Shown: positions 46,811 through 59,150, counted from the stretch's first letter. The stretch is 64,000 nucleotides of DNA from Climacium dendroides (GCA_950106755.1 OX467086.1:29158001-29222000); one strand, 5' to 3'. A program made the numbers and translations. The notes: generated by a model not told the origin, from the sequence alone.

Positions 46811-48589
46811 CTAATAAAACTCACTCTGACCTACTTCTGACCTATCTATGCCGTTTCCGGACTTTCGGTTTCCGGTTTCCGGTTACTTCTGTTAACACTA
46901 TTATCTATTCTAAAGTAACCCTCTTTCGGTATCCGGTCCCTAACTACTTACGGTCTACTTTTCTAAAGAAAAACAAAAAAAATAGGGAGTAAAAAGAGCT
47001 CTATTCCCCTTATTTCCCTTCTAAACCTAAAGACTGGATTTCCGTGCTCCCACATCAACACTAGCAAATTATAAACTAGAGTCATTGGGGGAAAAATAAA
47101 TGAAATAACCTAAAACATTACATGAAAACAACTCTAAATTTTGTATGAATATTACTACTACTACTAATTGTGATAAATGAAGGATGGATGTACATAAATA
47201 AATGACTATTTGAACTTGTAGGCCTCTGTACTAAGCCATTGATCCATTTCCATGTAAGATAATTGCATATAAAATTGATTTTTTTGTAAATCCATCACAT
47301 CTTGATTCATGCCTAGGATGCCTACAATTCAAGTCCTCTAAACATAAAAATCAAGGGTTGATTTTCAATACACCTATTTTTAGCACTTTATAGATTTATA
47401 GTTTATTCATATATTGTCCTATAAATGCATGTAAAGAAAATTTGGACTCCCCTATTGACTCTTAAAAAGTAGGAATCAAAAATAATATTTTTAATGTTTT
47501 AATAATGGAAACCAAGCTCACATATAGTCAGGAATAGATCACATCTAGTCTTTAGGGTCTTATGGTGTTAAACCCTCCAAATTTCTCACTTGCCAAATAA
47601 ATGTAAAAAATCACCCCCATATTCTAGAAAGGTTAATTTTGAATCTTGTGAATTCCCTCATCCAATAGAGGGTCTTTGGTTCCAATTATGATCATCCTGG
47701 GGAAATGAAAAATTCATGAGTTTTTTCTTGAGTGAAAAATTCCACAAAACTAGATGTGGTCTAACCTTGGTCCCCAAAGATAACAAGAATATTGTGACCA
47801 TTGACTCTTTTTTCTACTCCAATCAGAATCCTAAATGGATTGCGCAGTGTAAATGCAGTTGTGGATAGGATTTGAGCTCTGATTTGAAACTAGAGTTGAT
47901 GCCATACATCTCTGAGCAAAGGACACAAACAATAAATGCTTCGTTGGTGGACTTTGGGTGCAATTCCTTAAGGCATCCAAATCATTGTCTGGGAAGTTTC
48001 TGAATTGAAAACAGACAATTTTTGTGCTTCCTAAGGCTGCCTCGGTTTTTCACATTTTTAGTTGGATGTCAACCTGAGAATTTTTTTTTGGTTAGGATCC
48101 TCCATTTTTTGAAATTTCATTTGGTAAATTGCTTGATTTCTATATTTCTATTTGGCCATTTTCCTTAATGTGCAAAATGGAGCTAGTTTTTTATTTTTGT
48201 TGGGGGGGTTCTTTTAGCTTTCCATTTTTTTGGTATTGTTGGGGTTTTTTCTTTCCTTCCCCATTTTTTTTGGATCATTGGAGTTTTTTCTTTCCCTCCC
48301 CATTTTTTTTCTAGTATCCTTGGCAGGAGTTCAACCTGGCCAAGCCCCTACCAACTTAAGGCCAAAGATGTAGCCTTCAAAAAATACAAGGATCCAAAAG
48401 AGGATCCAAGTATTTTCTAAAGGCTGGTTAGTACAGTTAGTATTATAAATCAAAAACCACTACCATCAGTCTCAAGTGCCCTAGATGAACAAGATGCATA
48501 ATTCACACTATTTCCACTTGTACCACTCAAATGCAAAGAAGGGTTAGAATGTGAAAATCAATACTTGTTATTGTTCTTCCAAAACTAGA
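46811..48589. other. Noncoding stretch with T-rich imperfect repeats
   Basis: No gene seen. About 48205-48312 holds an imperfect pyrimidine-rich repeat (TTTTTTCTTTCCTTCCCCAT / TTTTTTCTTTCCCTCCCCAT, about 44-bp period). Confidence 0.5.
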
Positions 48590-50230
48590 TAACATCTCAA
48601 AGAACATCATCTATCTAATCATTTGGCCTTCCAATGCAATTCGTAACATTGCTTCCAAATTTTTACTACCCAACCTGTTCCTCATTCTAGTTTTGATTAG
48701 ATTCTATATACTGAAAGTATGCTCACAAGTCGTTATAGAAATACATTACACAATAGCCAACTTAGCAAGAATAAAAAGGTTAGGGTAGCAGACTTGGAAT
48801 AAATGGTTCTACGTGATCATACCTTACAGGTCCTTGAAATTTTTGTTCCCTCATTTGTTGGTGCACTGTAGTTTAAAAGAAAAAAACTTCCATTTTCACA
48901 CTGCAACATTAACAAGGGCAAGAAGAGTGAAACCTACATGCAAGCGATCCATACCAAAATGGGCCAACAAAGTCTCTAACTTTGCAACAAATCAGTTCTG
49001 CAAGCCCACCTACCTTGGAAGGCATGTTAGTAGGGTTTAAAACTTTAAAATAAGAAATGAGGTCATTAACCTTGAATCGTGCATCCAAACCTACACAAAC
49101 AACCTCAGCAAAAGACCTTTGAAAATCTAGTGCCTCTCCTAGGTTTGTTCCTAGCATGCACCTCTGCATTTTAAAACCATGGAACATCTTGCCACAAATT
49201 TCAGATTATAGCCTCCTTAGATAACCCCCATGAGGGTCATACTCTGATACCACATGAAAACCATATCCTCATTGAATGTAGCAGCATTCAAGTCACAAGA
49301 TTCAACAATGAACAACATGTGCAATTGAACAATTTCACTATAAATTATGCTGCCAATGGTGGTAACATCAACAAACTTTTTTTTGAAAACTTTAGAAAGC
49401 ATAGCCAAAGAATGCAAGATGTCAACTAGGAAATACAAAATATATGCGTATTTGAATTGATCCAATTTTTGCAATATTGCCTTGGTCTGAACTGAATCCT
49501 TCTCATCCTTAGTTTGTAAAAAGAACAAAATTGACTCTAGAGAATCACACAAAGCAATAATAGCCTGCCATCGGCTCAACCAATGGATTTTATGATACCG
49601 TTTCATGGCCTTCTTGGCATCTATAAATTCTTCTTGCAAAGATGTGAGTGCATGCTTGTGCTTGCTAGATTTGTTGAAACTGAATTCAACAAAGAATCGA
49701 TTTCAGTAGAGAGGGTCTTGCAATTCAGGGTTTTAGCAGCATCTAAAGTTGCTAGATTCGTGCGATGAGCAACGCAATGACACGAGAGGAGGAACGGGTT
49801 AATATGTAGTTTGATTTTTGTTGCTACATTGCCTTAGTTGCCGACCATCGTGCTTACTTCATTGCTGCCAAAAGCCACAAACTCGCACAAGTCTAGCTCC
49901 TAAGCTTGGAGATGAGAAAGCAGAGTATCGAAAATCATTCTAGTGTCCTTGCCGCCCTATATTTCCAGCAAGCCTAGAAAGAGTGTGGTGGGCAATCCTT
50001 CTTCAACAATGATTGCAAAAACAACAAGAAGACCAATAACACTAATGTCCATGGACTCATCTACCATAATGCCAAATTAAAGGGAGTTATGACCTTTGCA
50101 AAGGATTTTTTTTTCTGCAAACCACCAAAATATAACAAACTAGGTCTGCACAAGCCTTTTCATCTTGATACATAGTGGCGGTGATTGGGATTGTTAGTGA
50201 TTTCAATAACATACACAAAACATAGAATTC
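48590..50230 (-). pseudogene. Degenerate hAT-superfamily transposase (ZNF862/KIAA1586-like)
   Basis: Read right to left on the minus strand, successive pieces match the order of a hAT-type protein. They are ALWMVDESMDISVIGLLVVF, EEGLPTTLFLGLLEI and FDTLLSHLQA (RNase H-like N-terminal strands around 50090-49880); FVAFGSNEVSTMVGN; INPFLLSCHCVAHRTNLATL and STEIDSLLNSV; then KRYHKIHWLSRWQAIIALCD with SLESILFFLQ (49639-49217). Further on come FKVNDLISYFKVLNPTNMPS (48909-49187), and near the end TRMRNRLGSKNLEAMLRIAL, the C-terminal dimerisation region, at about 48620-48700. Several in-frame stops (for example after LGLLEI and in TMVGN), frameshifts and lost segments mean it cannot make an intact protein. 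The family match is strong; the exact ends are estimates. Confidence 0.82.
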
Positions 50231-51586
50231 ACTATAAGGGAGAGTGTAGTGTTAGTTTTTACTTGGGAACAAAACCTAAGGAAATACCTAGCGGTGGCTC
50301 TTAATTTTGGGAATAGTCAATTAGTCTATCGTTTTGTATCTAAGGTCACTTTTACATAGGATTATCACTCAACTTTGTATAAAAGTTCATTATTAGTGTA
50401 TTTGTGTGTGGTAGAGTTGTATTTCACTGTCCTAACCTATACAAATAACAGTCCATTACCCATGAAAATAACTATAGATCTACAGTCACCGTCTTATACT
50501 AGAATTTCTAATGTCAAATAGTCATGGCTCATGTTCTATTGACTTAATCAAATACACACTACATATATGAATATATTTTTGGTGTAAATAAACACCTTTG
50601 TATACTCTTTAATTGCTTCTTTGATTTAATTCATTGTCAATTGGTCAATTGGTCAAATGGTCAAATGGTTCAGTCACTATTTAATTTAGCCTAATAACTA
50701 CTTATGCAGGGATGCAAATTCACAACAGTAGTGTCAATTGGTCTCAATATGCAAAGTATGCAAAGTTAAGAATTGAATCCTTTAATTTAGGTCAAATAGT
50801 CATGTCGATTCTTCCTTTGAGCTTTACAGCTTTCAATATGTCAATTGGATCAAGTCCCACATTTACAATTACAACATAACAAGCCTCCTAACTATTCTTA
50901 AGTTGTCAAATGGTCATTTGTCAATTGGTTTGGTTATACTAATGTCTAACTGATTCTCTGATAGATAGTCAATTTGTCCAAATTCCCACACAAGGTTAGC
51001 ATGAGATTAACACAAAGAATTTGTTTGTGACAAGTTGTCAAATTGACCAAGTTTCCACATCAAATCACAACAAGAAATATACAAAGATTTTATTTTATAA
51101 CACAATCTTGCGCTCCTGGTACCTGCATTTATCGGTCTCACACAACTTGTCAATTAGTCATCTCAATTTAAACACAATAAATTGACCATTTGTTCTACTT
51201 TAATCTTGTTATAATCGTAAGTTATTTCTATGTAAATTTCCACAGACAACTTGACTACAACGACAACCCTCACTACATTTAGGATCAATCAACTAGTCAT
51301 ATTTGATACTTAGTTCTTTCAACCAAATAACACCACAGACAACCCTCAAGGATTAGTTATAACTTTAAACAACATATTTGACAATTAGACCTGAACAACA
51401 TAGGAATAAAATCATCAATCACATACTAATTGACATTAATCTCAAACATCAACAATCACTCACTTCTCAATTTCCAGACTCTTCCAGTCTAATTGATACG
51501 TTAATTCAAATAAATATATCAAGAAAATATTCCAAGCAATACCAACGTCGTCTATTTGTCACACCTATTAACAAACATATCACAAC
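50231..51586. other. Noncoding stretch rich in GTCAATTGGTC-like words
   Basis: Short words such as TCAATTGGTCAA, GTCAAATGGTC and TTGTCAATTAGTC are scattered throughout without a fixed period. No open frame of note. See also 52184-53340. Confidence 0.5.
51579..51586. repeat. Target-site duplication, left copy
   Basis: ATCACAAC directly abuts the left terminal inverted repeat of the element at 51587-52175. The same eight bases follow its right end at 52176-52183. Confidence 0.8.
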
Positions 51587-52175
51587 CCCGGGGGGTGCAT
51601 TACAAAGGAAGTTCATAGATGAGGAGCAACCAAATTTTGAACCCTCTATATTATATCCTAAAATTTTATTTTATTTCTAAAAAAAAAATATGAATAGATT
51701 TTCCTACTTTGAAAGTTTATGTTCTAAATTATTGGTATTTTTATGTTAATAATAATTAGTTACAAATTTTAGAAAAAAAAGATACACTATAAAGCTAAAA
51801 ATAACTTTCACATCCCTATATTATATAAGAAAAAAAATTTGAAAAATAAAAAAAAATTCTATTAAATAGCTTTCTACTGAAAGTTTATTTTGGCTGAATA
51901 TTGATACAATAATCATCTTCATGTGATCTCTATAAATATTTTAATTGAAAAACATGCCATTTTAGTTCATTTTTCAATCCTTTCCAGACAATATATTACA
52001 TGTTATTTAGGATTGAAATTTTTGGCAATAGAAACCTATAGACATTGTTAAACAAAGTTCAAAATTGTAGGTTGAAATTATAGTTTATTAGAAATTAATT
52101 AGGAAAAGTAGAAATGGGTAGTTAGGGTTTGGTTGCTCCTCACCCATGAACTTCCTTTGTAGTGCACCCCCCAAG
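51587..52175. mobile_element. hAT-type MITE of 589 bp with ~45-bp terminal inverted repeats
   Basis: The left end begins CCCGGGGGGTGCATTACAAA, then GGAAGTTCATAGATGAGGAG and CAACCAAA. The right end, read inverted, begins CTTGGGGGGTGCACTACAAA, then GGAAGTTCATGGGTGAGGAG and CAACCAAA. It is flanked by an 8-bp duplication ATCACAAC. An 8-bp duplication is the hallmark of hAT insertions. The interior is AT-rich and non-coding; the open frame at 51378-51680 merely crosses the left end. The near-identity of the two ends suggests a more recent insertion than most repeats here. Confidence 0.88.
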
Positions 52176-52183
52176 ATCACAAC
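52176..52183. repeat. Target-site duplication, right copy
   Basis: ATCACAAC, identical to the bases preceding the element's left end. Confidence 0.8.
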
Positions 52184-53340
52184 TTGACTAATTGTCCATT
52201 AATTCCAACATAACACGGCCAATCACTGGCTACAGTTAATTGGACAAACTTAGTACCAATCGCTAGTTGTTATAAATATAAACTTCGTGTCTATTTGACC
52301 ATAATAAGATTACATAGTGTGAATATATCACTTACTGTCTAATTGACTCAAGCATAATATAAACCAATCACTGGTATATAAGTTTTCATAAATAAATTTC
52401 TGACGATTTGACTATCGCAAGATAACAATTAATCCGCCAATCACTAGCTAATAGACTCAGTTTGTAAACTTGATCACAAGACAAACAAACTACATAACTA
52501 TAGAAACATCCTTTGACAATTTGACAACATCCTGGAATACAAGAACTTATTCATTAAGTTTTATCTAGTCAGATTTACTTATCGTCAATTAATCTTTGTT
52601 CTTCGCATACTCACAGCTCCATCCGCTTAATCATCCAGCTCCATTCACTGTCCACTTAACCTTGATCTGCTTCCACTATGCCAGACAAATTAACACTCAC
52701 CGTTCTTCACCAAACTTTGATCCAACCCCAGGATCAACAATGCCACTCACTGGCTAATAGACGTGCTCTTAAATATAAGCCACTCACTGGCACAAAAGAC
52801 AACTTGACATTCCTATGCAAACATCCTTCTGCTCAAGAAATAATAAAGACAATTTGATAGTAACAAAAGAAAGAAACAAGAGGAGACAAAACCAATCACT
52901 AGCAATTGCTCTGATTAAAGCCAATCCCTGGCTGAAAGATTTGAACACACAAAAATGAGACAAATAGACAAGATTTGCATTAAAACTTGAAGGAATGCAC
53001 AAGTACAAAATTGGCAATGCAATCACTACAAGCTTGAAAAAGAGAGCAGAAAAACGAAAGTTGATTAGTCTTTGTACTTCTTTTTGGCCGTAACTAATTG
53101 AGAGCTTAACTGCCTTGTCTATTAGTCATTAATTAATTGTAACTAACCTTAACTGGTTGTCTATTAGTCATTTCAATAACTACTCGTCTATTTGTCTCTG
53201 TTCGCATTTCTTTCTACCTCCTAATTAACTTTAACTTGTCTAATTGTCTTTTTCTTTAAAAAGCTTCAAAATTAACAAAAATTCTATCTACAGAGAGATT
53301 GCTTCCCTATAAAATAGGCTGCCTTAAATAAAGTTAGGAG
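52184..53340. repeat. Region of irregularly spaced AATCACTGGCTAA-like words
   Basis: Variants of CCAATCACTGGCTAA occur about eight times between 52210 and 52930 (for example near 52216, 52257, 52363, 52434, 52744, 52784, 52890 and 52920), interleaved with TTGTCTATTTGTC/TTGTCTAATTGTC-type words up to 53240. Spacing is irregular, so it is not a simple tandem array. No coding sequence. Confidence 0.6.
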
Positions 53341-53347
53341 TGCTTGA

Positions 53348-53611
53348 TCACAAACATGTTGGCTGTTGACAATGGCTTTCTCCATAATTTTTACACCATT
53401 GTTGGAAGTCCAAATAAGCCCTGTGCTCATTTGCGTGAGAGTGGTCCAAGGAGGCTAACACTTTTAAGTTTTTTGACCCCTCTTTTGCATAAACAAATAG
53501 AGAGGACCCCCTTCCCCACACAGATTTTGCAAAAAACTTTGTCAACATTGGTAGAAAATTGCAATCACTCAAATTGTAAGCACCACTGGTTTTTCTACAA
53601 TCCTTGTGCAA
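53348..53611 (-). pseudogene. Possible N-terminal zinc-finger fragment of a hAT-like protein
   Basis: An 87-codon minus-strand frame reads KTSGAYNLSDCNFLPMLTKF, then AKEGSKNLKVLASLDHSHAN, EHRAYLDFQQ. The order resembles the C2H2/TTF-like N-terminal finger of ZNF862-type transposases (…SRGSKNLKxH…EHRAYL). It lies about 3 kb upstream of, and in the same orientation as, the transposase remains at 48590-50230. The second finger histidine is hard to place and there is no continuous link, so this is tentative. Confidence 0.3.
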
Positions 53612-55114
53612 GTTCTGCTCAAGAGGGGGGATTCATCTGCACCTAAAGAGAAAGTGTCTCCCAATCTAGTGTTGTCGCATGTAGAAGATGACAAGTCGGC
53701 CATGTCCATCTCCCGTGATTTGGCAAAGTAATAGGCAATAAATTAAGGATCTTTACTTCTTGCCCATGGAACTTGCATCAATAGCCAACAAAAGCATTAG
53801 TAGCCAACAACAAAGAGTAAGACTAAAATCAAAAACTGCAAAGAATTGTAGTGTAAAAAGAAAAAAAAACAGGGAGGAAATTTTCTAAAACTTACACCCT
53901 AAACAAAGACAACATTCATGAATACACCCTAAACCTCAAAGATAGCAAAGACAACTTCATTTCAACCAACAAAAAAAGGCGCAAGATTTATTAGACATAC
54001 CTAATTTGAAGCCAATTGTAGTACTAAGTTGCATGATACAAGTGCCTCCGATCAAAAGTGGAAGGAGATTGAGGTCTATTGATCACCAAATTGCGTGTCA
54101 CCAAAAGAAAATTGCGCCTCACTGAAAGCAAGAACGGTTGGACCGCCATAGATACTCAAAGCAGATCTTACGAAAAACCACCGAAATCGCACAATTGCAC
54201 ATCAGTTATGATTCACGAATAAGAAGAAACTTCAAGGCCAAGCTCTGGAGTGTAGATGATCCAAAATATTACAAGTCAATTGCGTGATTGACCTTAAGTC
54301 ACTTGTCTATTCACCGATCAGCACATAACCAATTGCCTACATTTGCAGCAAATGAGCAAAACTCTAATCTACAATGCAACTTGTGCAATTGTACAATTGC
54401 ACAATTACAATCCTAAACCCTCGTCTTGTACAATACACAATTTCAAAACTTGGAAGGTAGAACCAGAGAAGAACATGAGAATGCGGAAATGAACACAATC
54501 ACGCAAGTTTAAAACATACAAGACTACGGGAGTACATTAGTACAAAATCATAGCTAATTGCGTGAATGCATAAGCATACCACTATAAGAGATGGAAAGTT
54601 TGAGAGAAACTAGGGCGGAATGACAACATGAGAGAAAGAGAGGAAACTGCAAGGTGGGAATTGGGATAAAAGTCTGTTTGTGCAGGACTACAAATTAGTA
54701 ATTCACAAAGAGGCATAATTGTTTTACTAATTAAGCTTATAGGTATACTATGTAGTATGTACATGTTAAAAAAAATTCCTAAAAAGTATATACCTGGTTG
54801 GCTAGTTGCCGGAAAAGAGAAGTTTCAATCGGTCACTTTCCTACATACTCCAAGGGCAAATAGCCAAATTGCTGGGATTTTTTTTTCTTAACCAGCCCAT
54901 TTCCTAAAACCTTATTTTTTTTGTTTGGAACCTCATCCTAATCATTTCAATGTCATTCAAAAATCTTCCAAAAAATTCGGCTAGCTTATAACTAAATGCT
55001 GGTTTTTCCCGTTCATTGATCCAGATATCTGAAAAGAAGACATGACACTGATCCTCATTCCACAAGCTTCCCTATTCTACACATGCTTGCTTACAGACAA
55101 ACTTACCGACTGCC
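53612..55114. other. Noncoding stretch
   Basis: Words like AATTGCGTG and CACAATTG recur around 54060-54560, but no gene or RNA is recognisable. Confidence 0.45.
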
Positions 55115-56265
55115 ATGGACGCATTGCCATCCCAAGTCGCCCGACCCAGCTCACCAGCCATGAAGCTCATTGGATTTGAAGGTTACACCAGTTTCAAGAT
55201 TCCTTTCATTAATTTCCTTGAAACTGTTAATCAGCAAAAGCAGAGTAGCTGGGTAGTAATGACTCAAACAGCAGCTCGCTCGCCATCGATTGATCTTGTG
55301 TATATATACATACTGTACGACTGTAAGTATGTATTAATTCTCCAGGAACGTCAATTTCCTCAAATTGGAGTGCGTAGTGCACAACTTGGGCACTTGAAGG
55401 CGGGACGCGTGACGTGAATCGTAATTCTATACCTGTCCTAGTTTTGAGGGGTTTTTTTTGGTTTGGGTTACAATTTTATTTAGGCGCTAAAGTCAAAGAT
55501 AGGGAAATGATCTCTGTCTGGTTCCGATTCCGGATTGTCATTTGAGTTCCTGAAGTGTAGAAGGATAAGCTAGCGCCCCGTGCTTTGGTCCTCGTTGTGG
55601 AAATATTGAAATCGCAATCAGCACTTTTGCTATTGAATCACGAGTAGCTCAAGCGTTTGATTGATCAGTCATTCTGGGGAAGAGGATAGCGAGCGAGCAG
55701 CGCGTTTATATTCGACGGTAATCAGTGATTGAATTGATAGACATGTGGTCATGCGTGGAGTCGGACGTAGTCTAACGAAAAAGAAGACAGTCAGATATGA
55801 ATCGAATGGTCGACGTTAAGGTGATACCGAATCCCTTCGTCTCTTCCCTTTTTTATTTCCGGTTTAGTATTGCCGTACTCGTTTTGTGCTTATCGTGTGT
55901 CTGATCTGCGCTGTCCGGCACCGCATGTCTGTGCCGCAATCGCATGGACGGGATTAAAGTATGTGACCCGCCATCGCTGTTGATCTGGGCACTTCCACCG
56001 CCAGTTGTTTTCTGCGAAGTCTAGATCAGGTGCAGGGTGTTTGAGTGTATTTGAACCACTCACTGGAATTGAATGTGGCATTAAATAAAATAAGCCTGGT
56101 AAATCGTTCGAATTGTGAGCTCCGGTTAACACTAGAGTGTCCTCAATCACCTTGAGACTCTTTATATTTTAATTGCATGTTGGAACTGAGGCAACGGATG
56201 AGTGTGTTTGAATCATCCGTCAGCAGGACAACGTCTTTAACAAACTATTAACAAGTTAAGCTGTA
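55115..56265. other. GC-richer segment with an unassigned frame
   Basis: A 100-codon plus frame (55115-55417) starts MDALPSQVARPSSPAMKLIG and contains FEGYTSFKIPFINFLE. The start ATG lies in a good context (GCCATGGAC), but no family is recognised and the second half is low-grade. A minus frame at 55890-56150 is equally unassigned. The base composition to about 56160 suggests a former or undetected gene with short exons. Confidence 0.3.
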
Positions 56266-56482
56266 CAGTGCCCTCTAGAAAGTAAGTTTTGCATAACAGG
56301 AAAATGCAATGACCAATGTTACATCATGAGCAGATCATGAACAGATCATGGATCAGATTTTTGCATTAAGTAGAAAGCTCTAGACATCTAGAAACATCTA
56401 ACTCTGAATATATATTGTAGAATGTGCAAAGATCAACATGCAATATAGTCACAGGGGTTACCCTACTTTTTAGAGGGCACTG
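56266..56482. mobile_element. Tc1/mariner-like MITE of 217 bp, TA-flanked
   Basis: Ends are CAGTGCCCTCTAGAAAGTA and, read inverted, CAGTGCCCTCTAAAAAGTA, each bordered by TA, as expected for Tc1/mariner-type insertions. The symmetry runs three bases further (CTG/CAG), so an alternative reading is a 227-bp element (56261-56487) with longer ends and a less clear duplication. The interior is non-coding and contains the short repeat AGCAGATCATGAACAGATCA. Confidence 0.82.
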
Positions 56483-58049
56483 TACAGTTTAGGTAACTGG
56501 CCACCTCCGTAATCTAGATTTGTGGCACAATTAAGGATTATTCAGAAGTAGTGGTATTTACTGCCACTAATGCCGGTAGTCACTGCCTTCACCAGTATAT
56601 ATATTCTCACTCCTTTCTCAATGGAAATTATCTGAGTTTTCCAGACATTATATGTATCACTTTAAATTGATTGTTTACCAGTCACAGGAGCTAGTGTAAT
56701 ATGTACTGGAATTTTGAAATTCAGCAGGATATTGATCGATCTGGATTGATCCAAGCACTACTCATAACCTCAATTCCGTTACACTGGTGATATTCCATTT
56801 GCTTGCTCACTTGCTGGTGAAAGTAAATATGCAAATTGCATTTCATTCACATCATTGTGCACCGATAAGCTAGGATTTCCATCCTATACCTTACCGGCTC
56901 CCCAATTCTTTTCAATTTCCTTCCTTGCTTGAGGGTCTGCCGCTCCATTTCAATGGAATTTGCACCAATTTAACGAAATTGACGTTGTTTGGTGCACGCA
57001 GAAGCAGGAATTAGGCTGAGCAACGCAGATTATCTACCCTGCAGTCGGGATGGACAAAAAAACAGCAAATGACCAGGGATCGGAGAATCAGCTTCCAGAT
57101 CGGTCAGGAGTCGGGAGTTGAAACTACTGCAGCAGTCACTAATTGCGGAGGGCTTCACAACACAATTACATTCCAAATCATATACCACACATGCATGTAA
57201 ACACACATCAAAACACTCAGGATTTGCTCTGGTAGTCGCCAAGAGCGACTTCGGCACTCACTGAGCTCAAGGTATAAAATTGGGAGGTAAGTTTCCAGCT
57301 ACTCAATCCCTTCAACAATGCCGAAGAAAACGTCTGGCATACCGCTAGGCCAGCATACTGAGATCTACCAAATTCTTGCGTGTCAAGGGTCTACCAAATT
57401 CTGGTGAAAGGGGTCAGAAGAGCATCAAACGGAGAGTACAACTGGGTTTCCAAACCGCTTGCACACGAAGTCTTTCCCGTCACATGTAAAAAAAAACTTG
57501 AGTAAACGACAACAAACATTCGACACGTCAAAAGAAACGTCTATCGGAAAAATCTGTAATGCAGAACACATTGAAAGTTTGCAGGGCATGTCGAAAAAAA
57601 TTAGTGACCCTCACCTGGATCCATTGCCGTTTCAGCCAACAGCCTCAGGGAAGCTCACTTCCACCCCCTGGTCTGGCCTGACTACGTCATATTTAGCGCT
57701 TCCCGACACCATTCCCCATTGCCCCAAGGACTTAAAAGAACTCTGACATCCTTATAATCCTCGATCGAGACGTTGCAGCAGAGAAAGAGAAAGAGCGTCA
57801 CGTTGAGAATTTGATTTGTCAAATCGTTGCGAACCATGGTCGTGAGAATGTGTAGGTAGCTGGTCACTCTCTGGAAGCAGCCATCGGCCTTATGGCCACT
57901 CGAAACCTTGCGCTCGAAGGCCCATCCCTCTACAATCCCCCCAGTTTCTCAATCGACATTCTCCTCCAGAAAGCAGTGAAAGGCGTGGGGGAAAGTCTTG
58001 AACGAAGCCGGGAACGAAGCGCACGGGAGCGAGAAAACGGAAGAACGGA
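56483..58049. other. Noncoding or undetected short exons
   Basis: Moderate GC from about 56880. Open frames up to 121 codons (57890-58255, minus; 57459-57746, plus) contain no recognisable domain. Nothing assigned. Confidence 0.4.
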
Positions 58050-58661
58050 TTGAGCGTGTGGCGGTTCGGTTTACAAGACCAGCGGCATGGGCGGCTCATG
58101 CGGAAGGGAGTGTCCTGCAGTGTTGGGGAGAAAGCAGACCCCGAGTACTCGATGGTCATGGTATCGGCGAGGAGGAGGCTGTTGCAAGGAGACTGGGCTC
58201 CCCATTTGTATGTGAATCCGAAGGATCCCATTAATTTGCAGTGCGTACTAAACACATTTTAAGAAGCATGGGACAGTCTCGGCGAATTCAGGAGCGTCGC
58301 CAGCAATTGCAAGTACCTCAGTTGCTTCCGGAATCACATAAACTCCGATCCACCAGTGGTGCAGTTTTCCCAACAAGGACTTGAGTGCCTACGATTGTAC
58401 AGCGTAAGGAAGGTCCTGCGTTTTTTCTTTACCAGGAGCTCGATCGAATTGGTCGAGGAGCTCTGCCGATCAGCAAGGGACACCCTTCATCGCATATTTG
58501 CGATAGTTAGAGTAGTCAAACATCTAAATGTTTTTGAAAAGACGATTCCAGCGTATGAAAGAATGCGTCAATGCCGGGATATCATATGCAGGTTTCAAGG
58601 TTCTTCGATAAAATTGAAGTTGTTAACAATTAACATATTGATAGATAGGGTTCACCAAACT
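58050..58661 (+). pseudogene. Unassigned reading frame with one internal stop
   Basis: One plus frame runs about 200 codons and is broken only by TAA at 58260. Pieces before the stop include RRRLLQGDWAPHLYVNPKDP; after it, EAWDSLGEFRSVASNCKYLS, VVQFSQQGLECLRLYSVRKV, ELVEELCRSARDTLHRIFAI and FEKTIPAYERMRQCRDIICR. Codon use and amino-acid balance look protein-like, clearly better than random frames nearby. It then runs into the 88-bp repeat array, which has no coding logic. I recognise no family. It may be a truncated gene whose 3' end was replaced or buried by the array, or an exon with the stop inside an unseen intron. Confidence 0.35.
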
Positions 58662-58664
58662 TTC

Positions 58665-59150
58665 TACTACGAGGGCATTTCCCACATGTTCAATGGCATT
58701 CTTTTCAAAGGGCATTTTTTACACTACCAGATTCGACTTCCGAGGGTCTTTCTACTTCCAGATCATTTTCCACATGCTCAACGGCATTCTTTTCAAAGGG
58801 TATTTTTACACTACCAGATTTGACTTCCGAGGGTCTTTCTACTACGAGGGCTTTTTCAATAACTCAACGGCATTCTTTCCAAAGGGCATCTTTTACACTA
58901 CCAGATTCGACTTCAGATTGTTTTTCTACTACAAGGGTATTTTCCACATGTTCAACGGCATTCTTTTCAAAGAGCATTTCCCACACTACCAGATTTGACT
59001 TCCGAGGGTCTTTCTACTACCAGGGCATTTTTCACATGCTTAATGGCATTTTTTTCAAAGGGCATTTCCCACACTACCAGATTTGACTTCCGAGGGTCTT
59101 TCTACTACCAAGGCATTTTCTACATGCTCAACGGCATTCTTTTCAAAGGC
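58665..59150. repeat. 88-bp tandem array, six copies
   Basis: GGCATTCTTTTCAAAG-type anchors start at 58695, 58783, 58869, 58957, 59045 and 59133, that is periods of 88, 86, 88, 88 and 88 bp. Each unit also holds ACACTACCAGATT, GACTTCCGAGGGTCTTTCTA and CCACATG. As 88 is not a multiple of three, each successive copy is read in another frame, which explains the overlapping open frames here. Confidence 0.95.

Noticed and set aside
46266..46814. 182-codon plus-strand frame rich in Ser
   Set aside because: Shadow of the minus-strand acidic frame; Glu/Asp codons read backwards give Ser/Leu/Phe.
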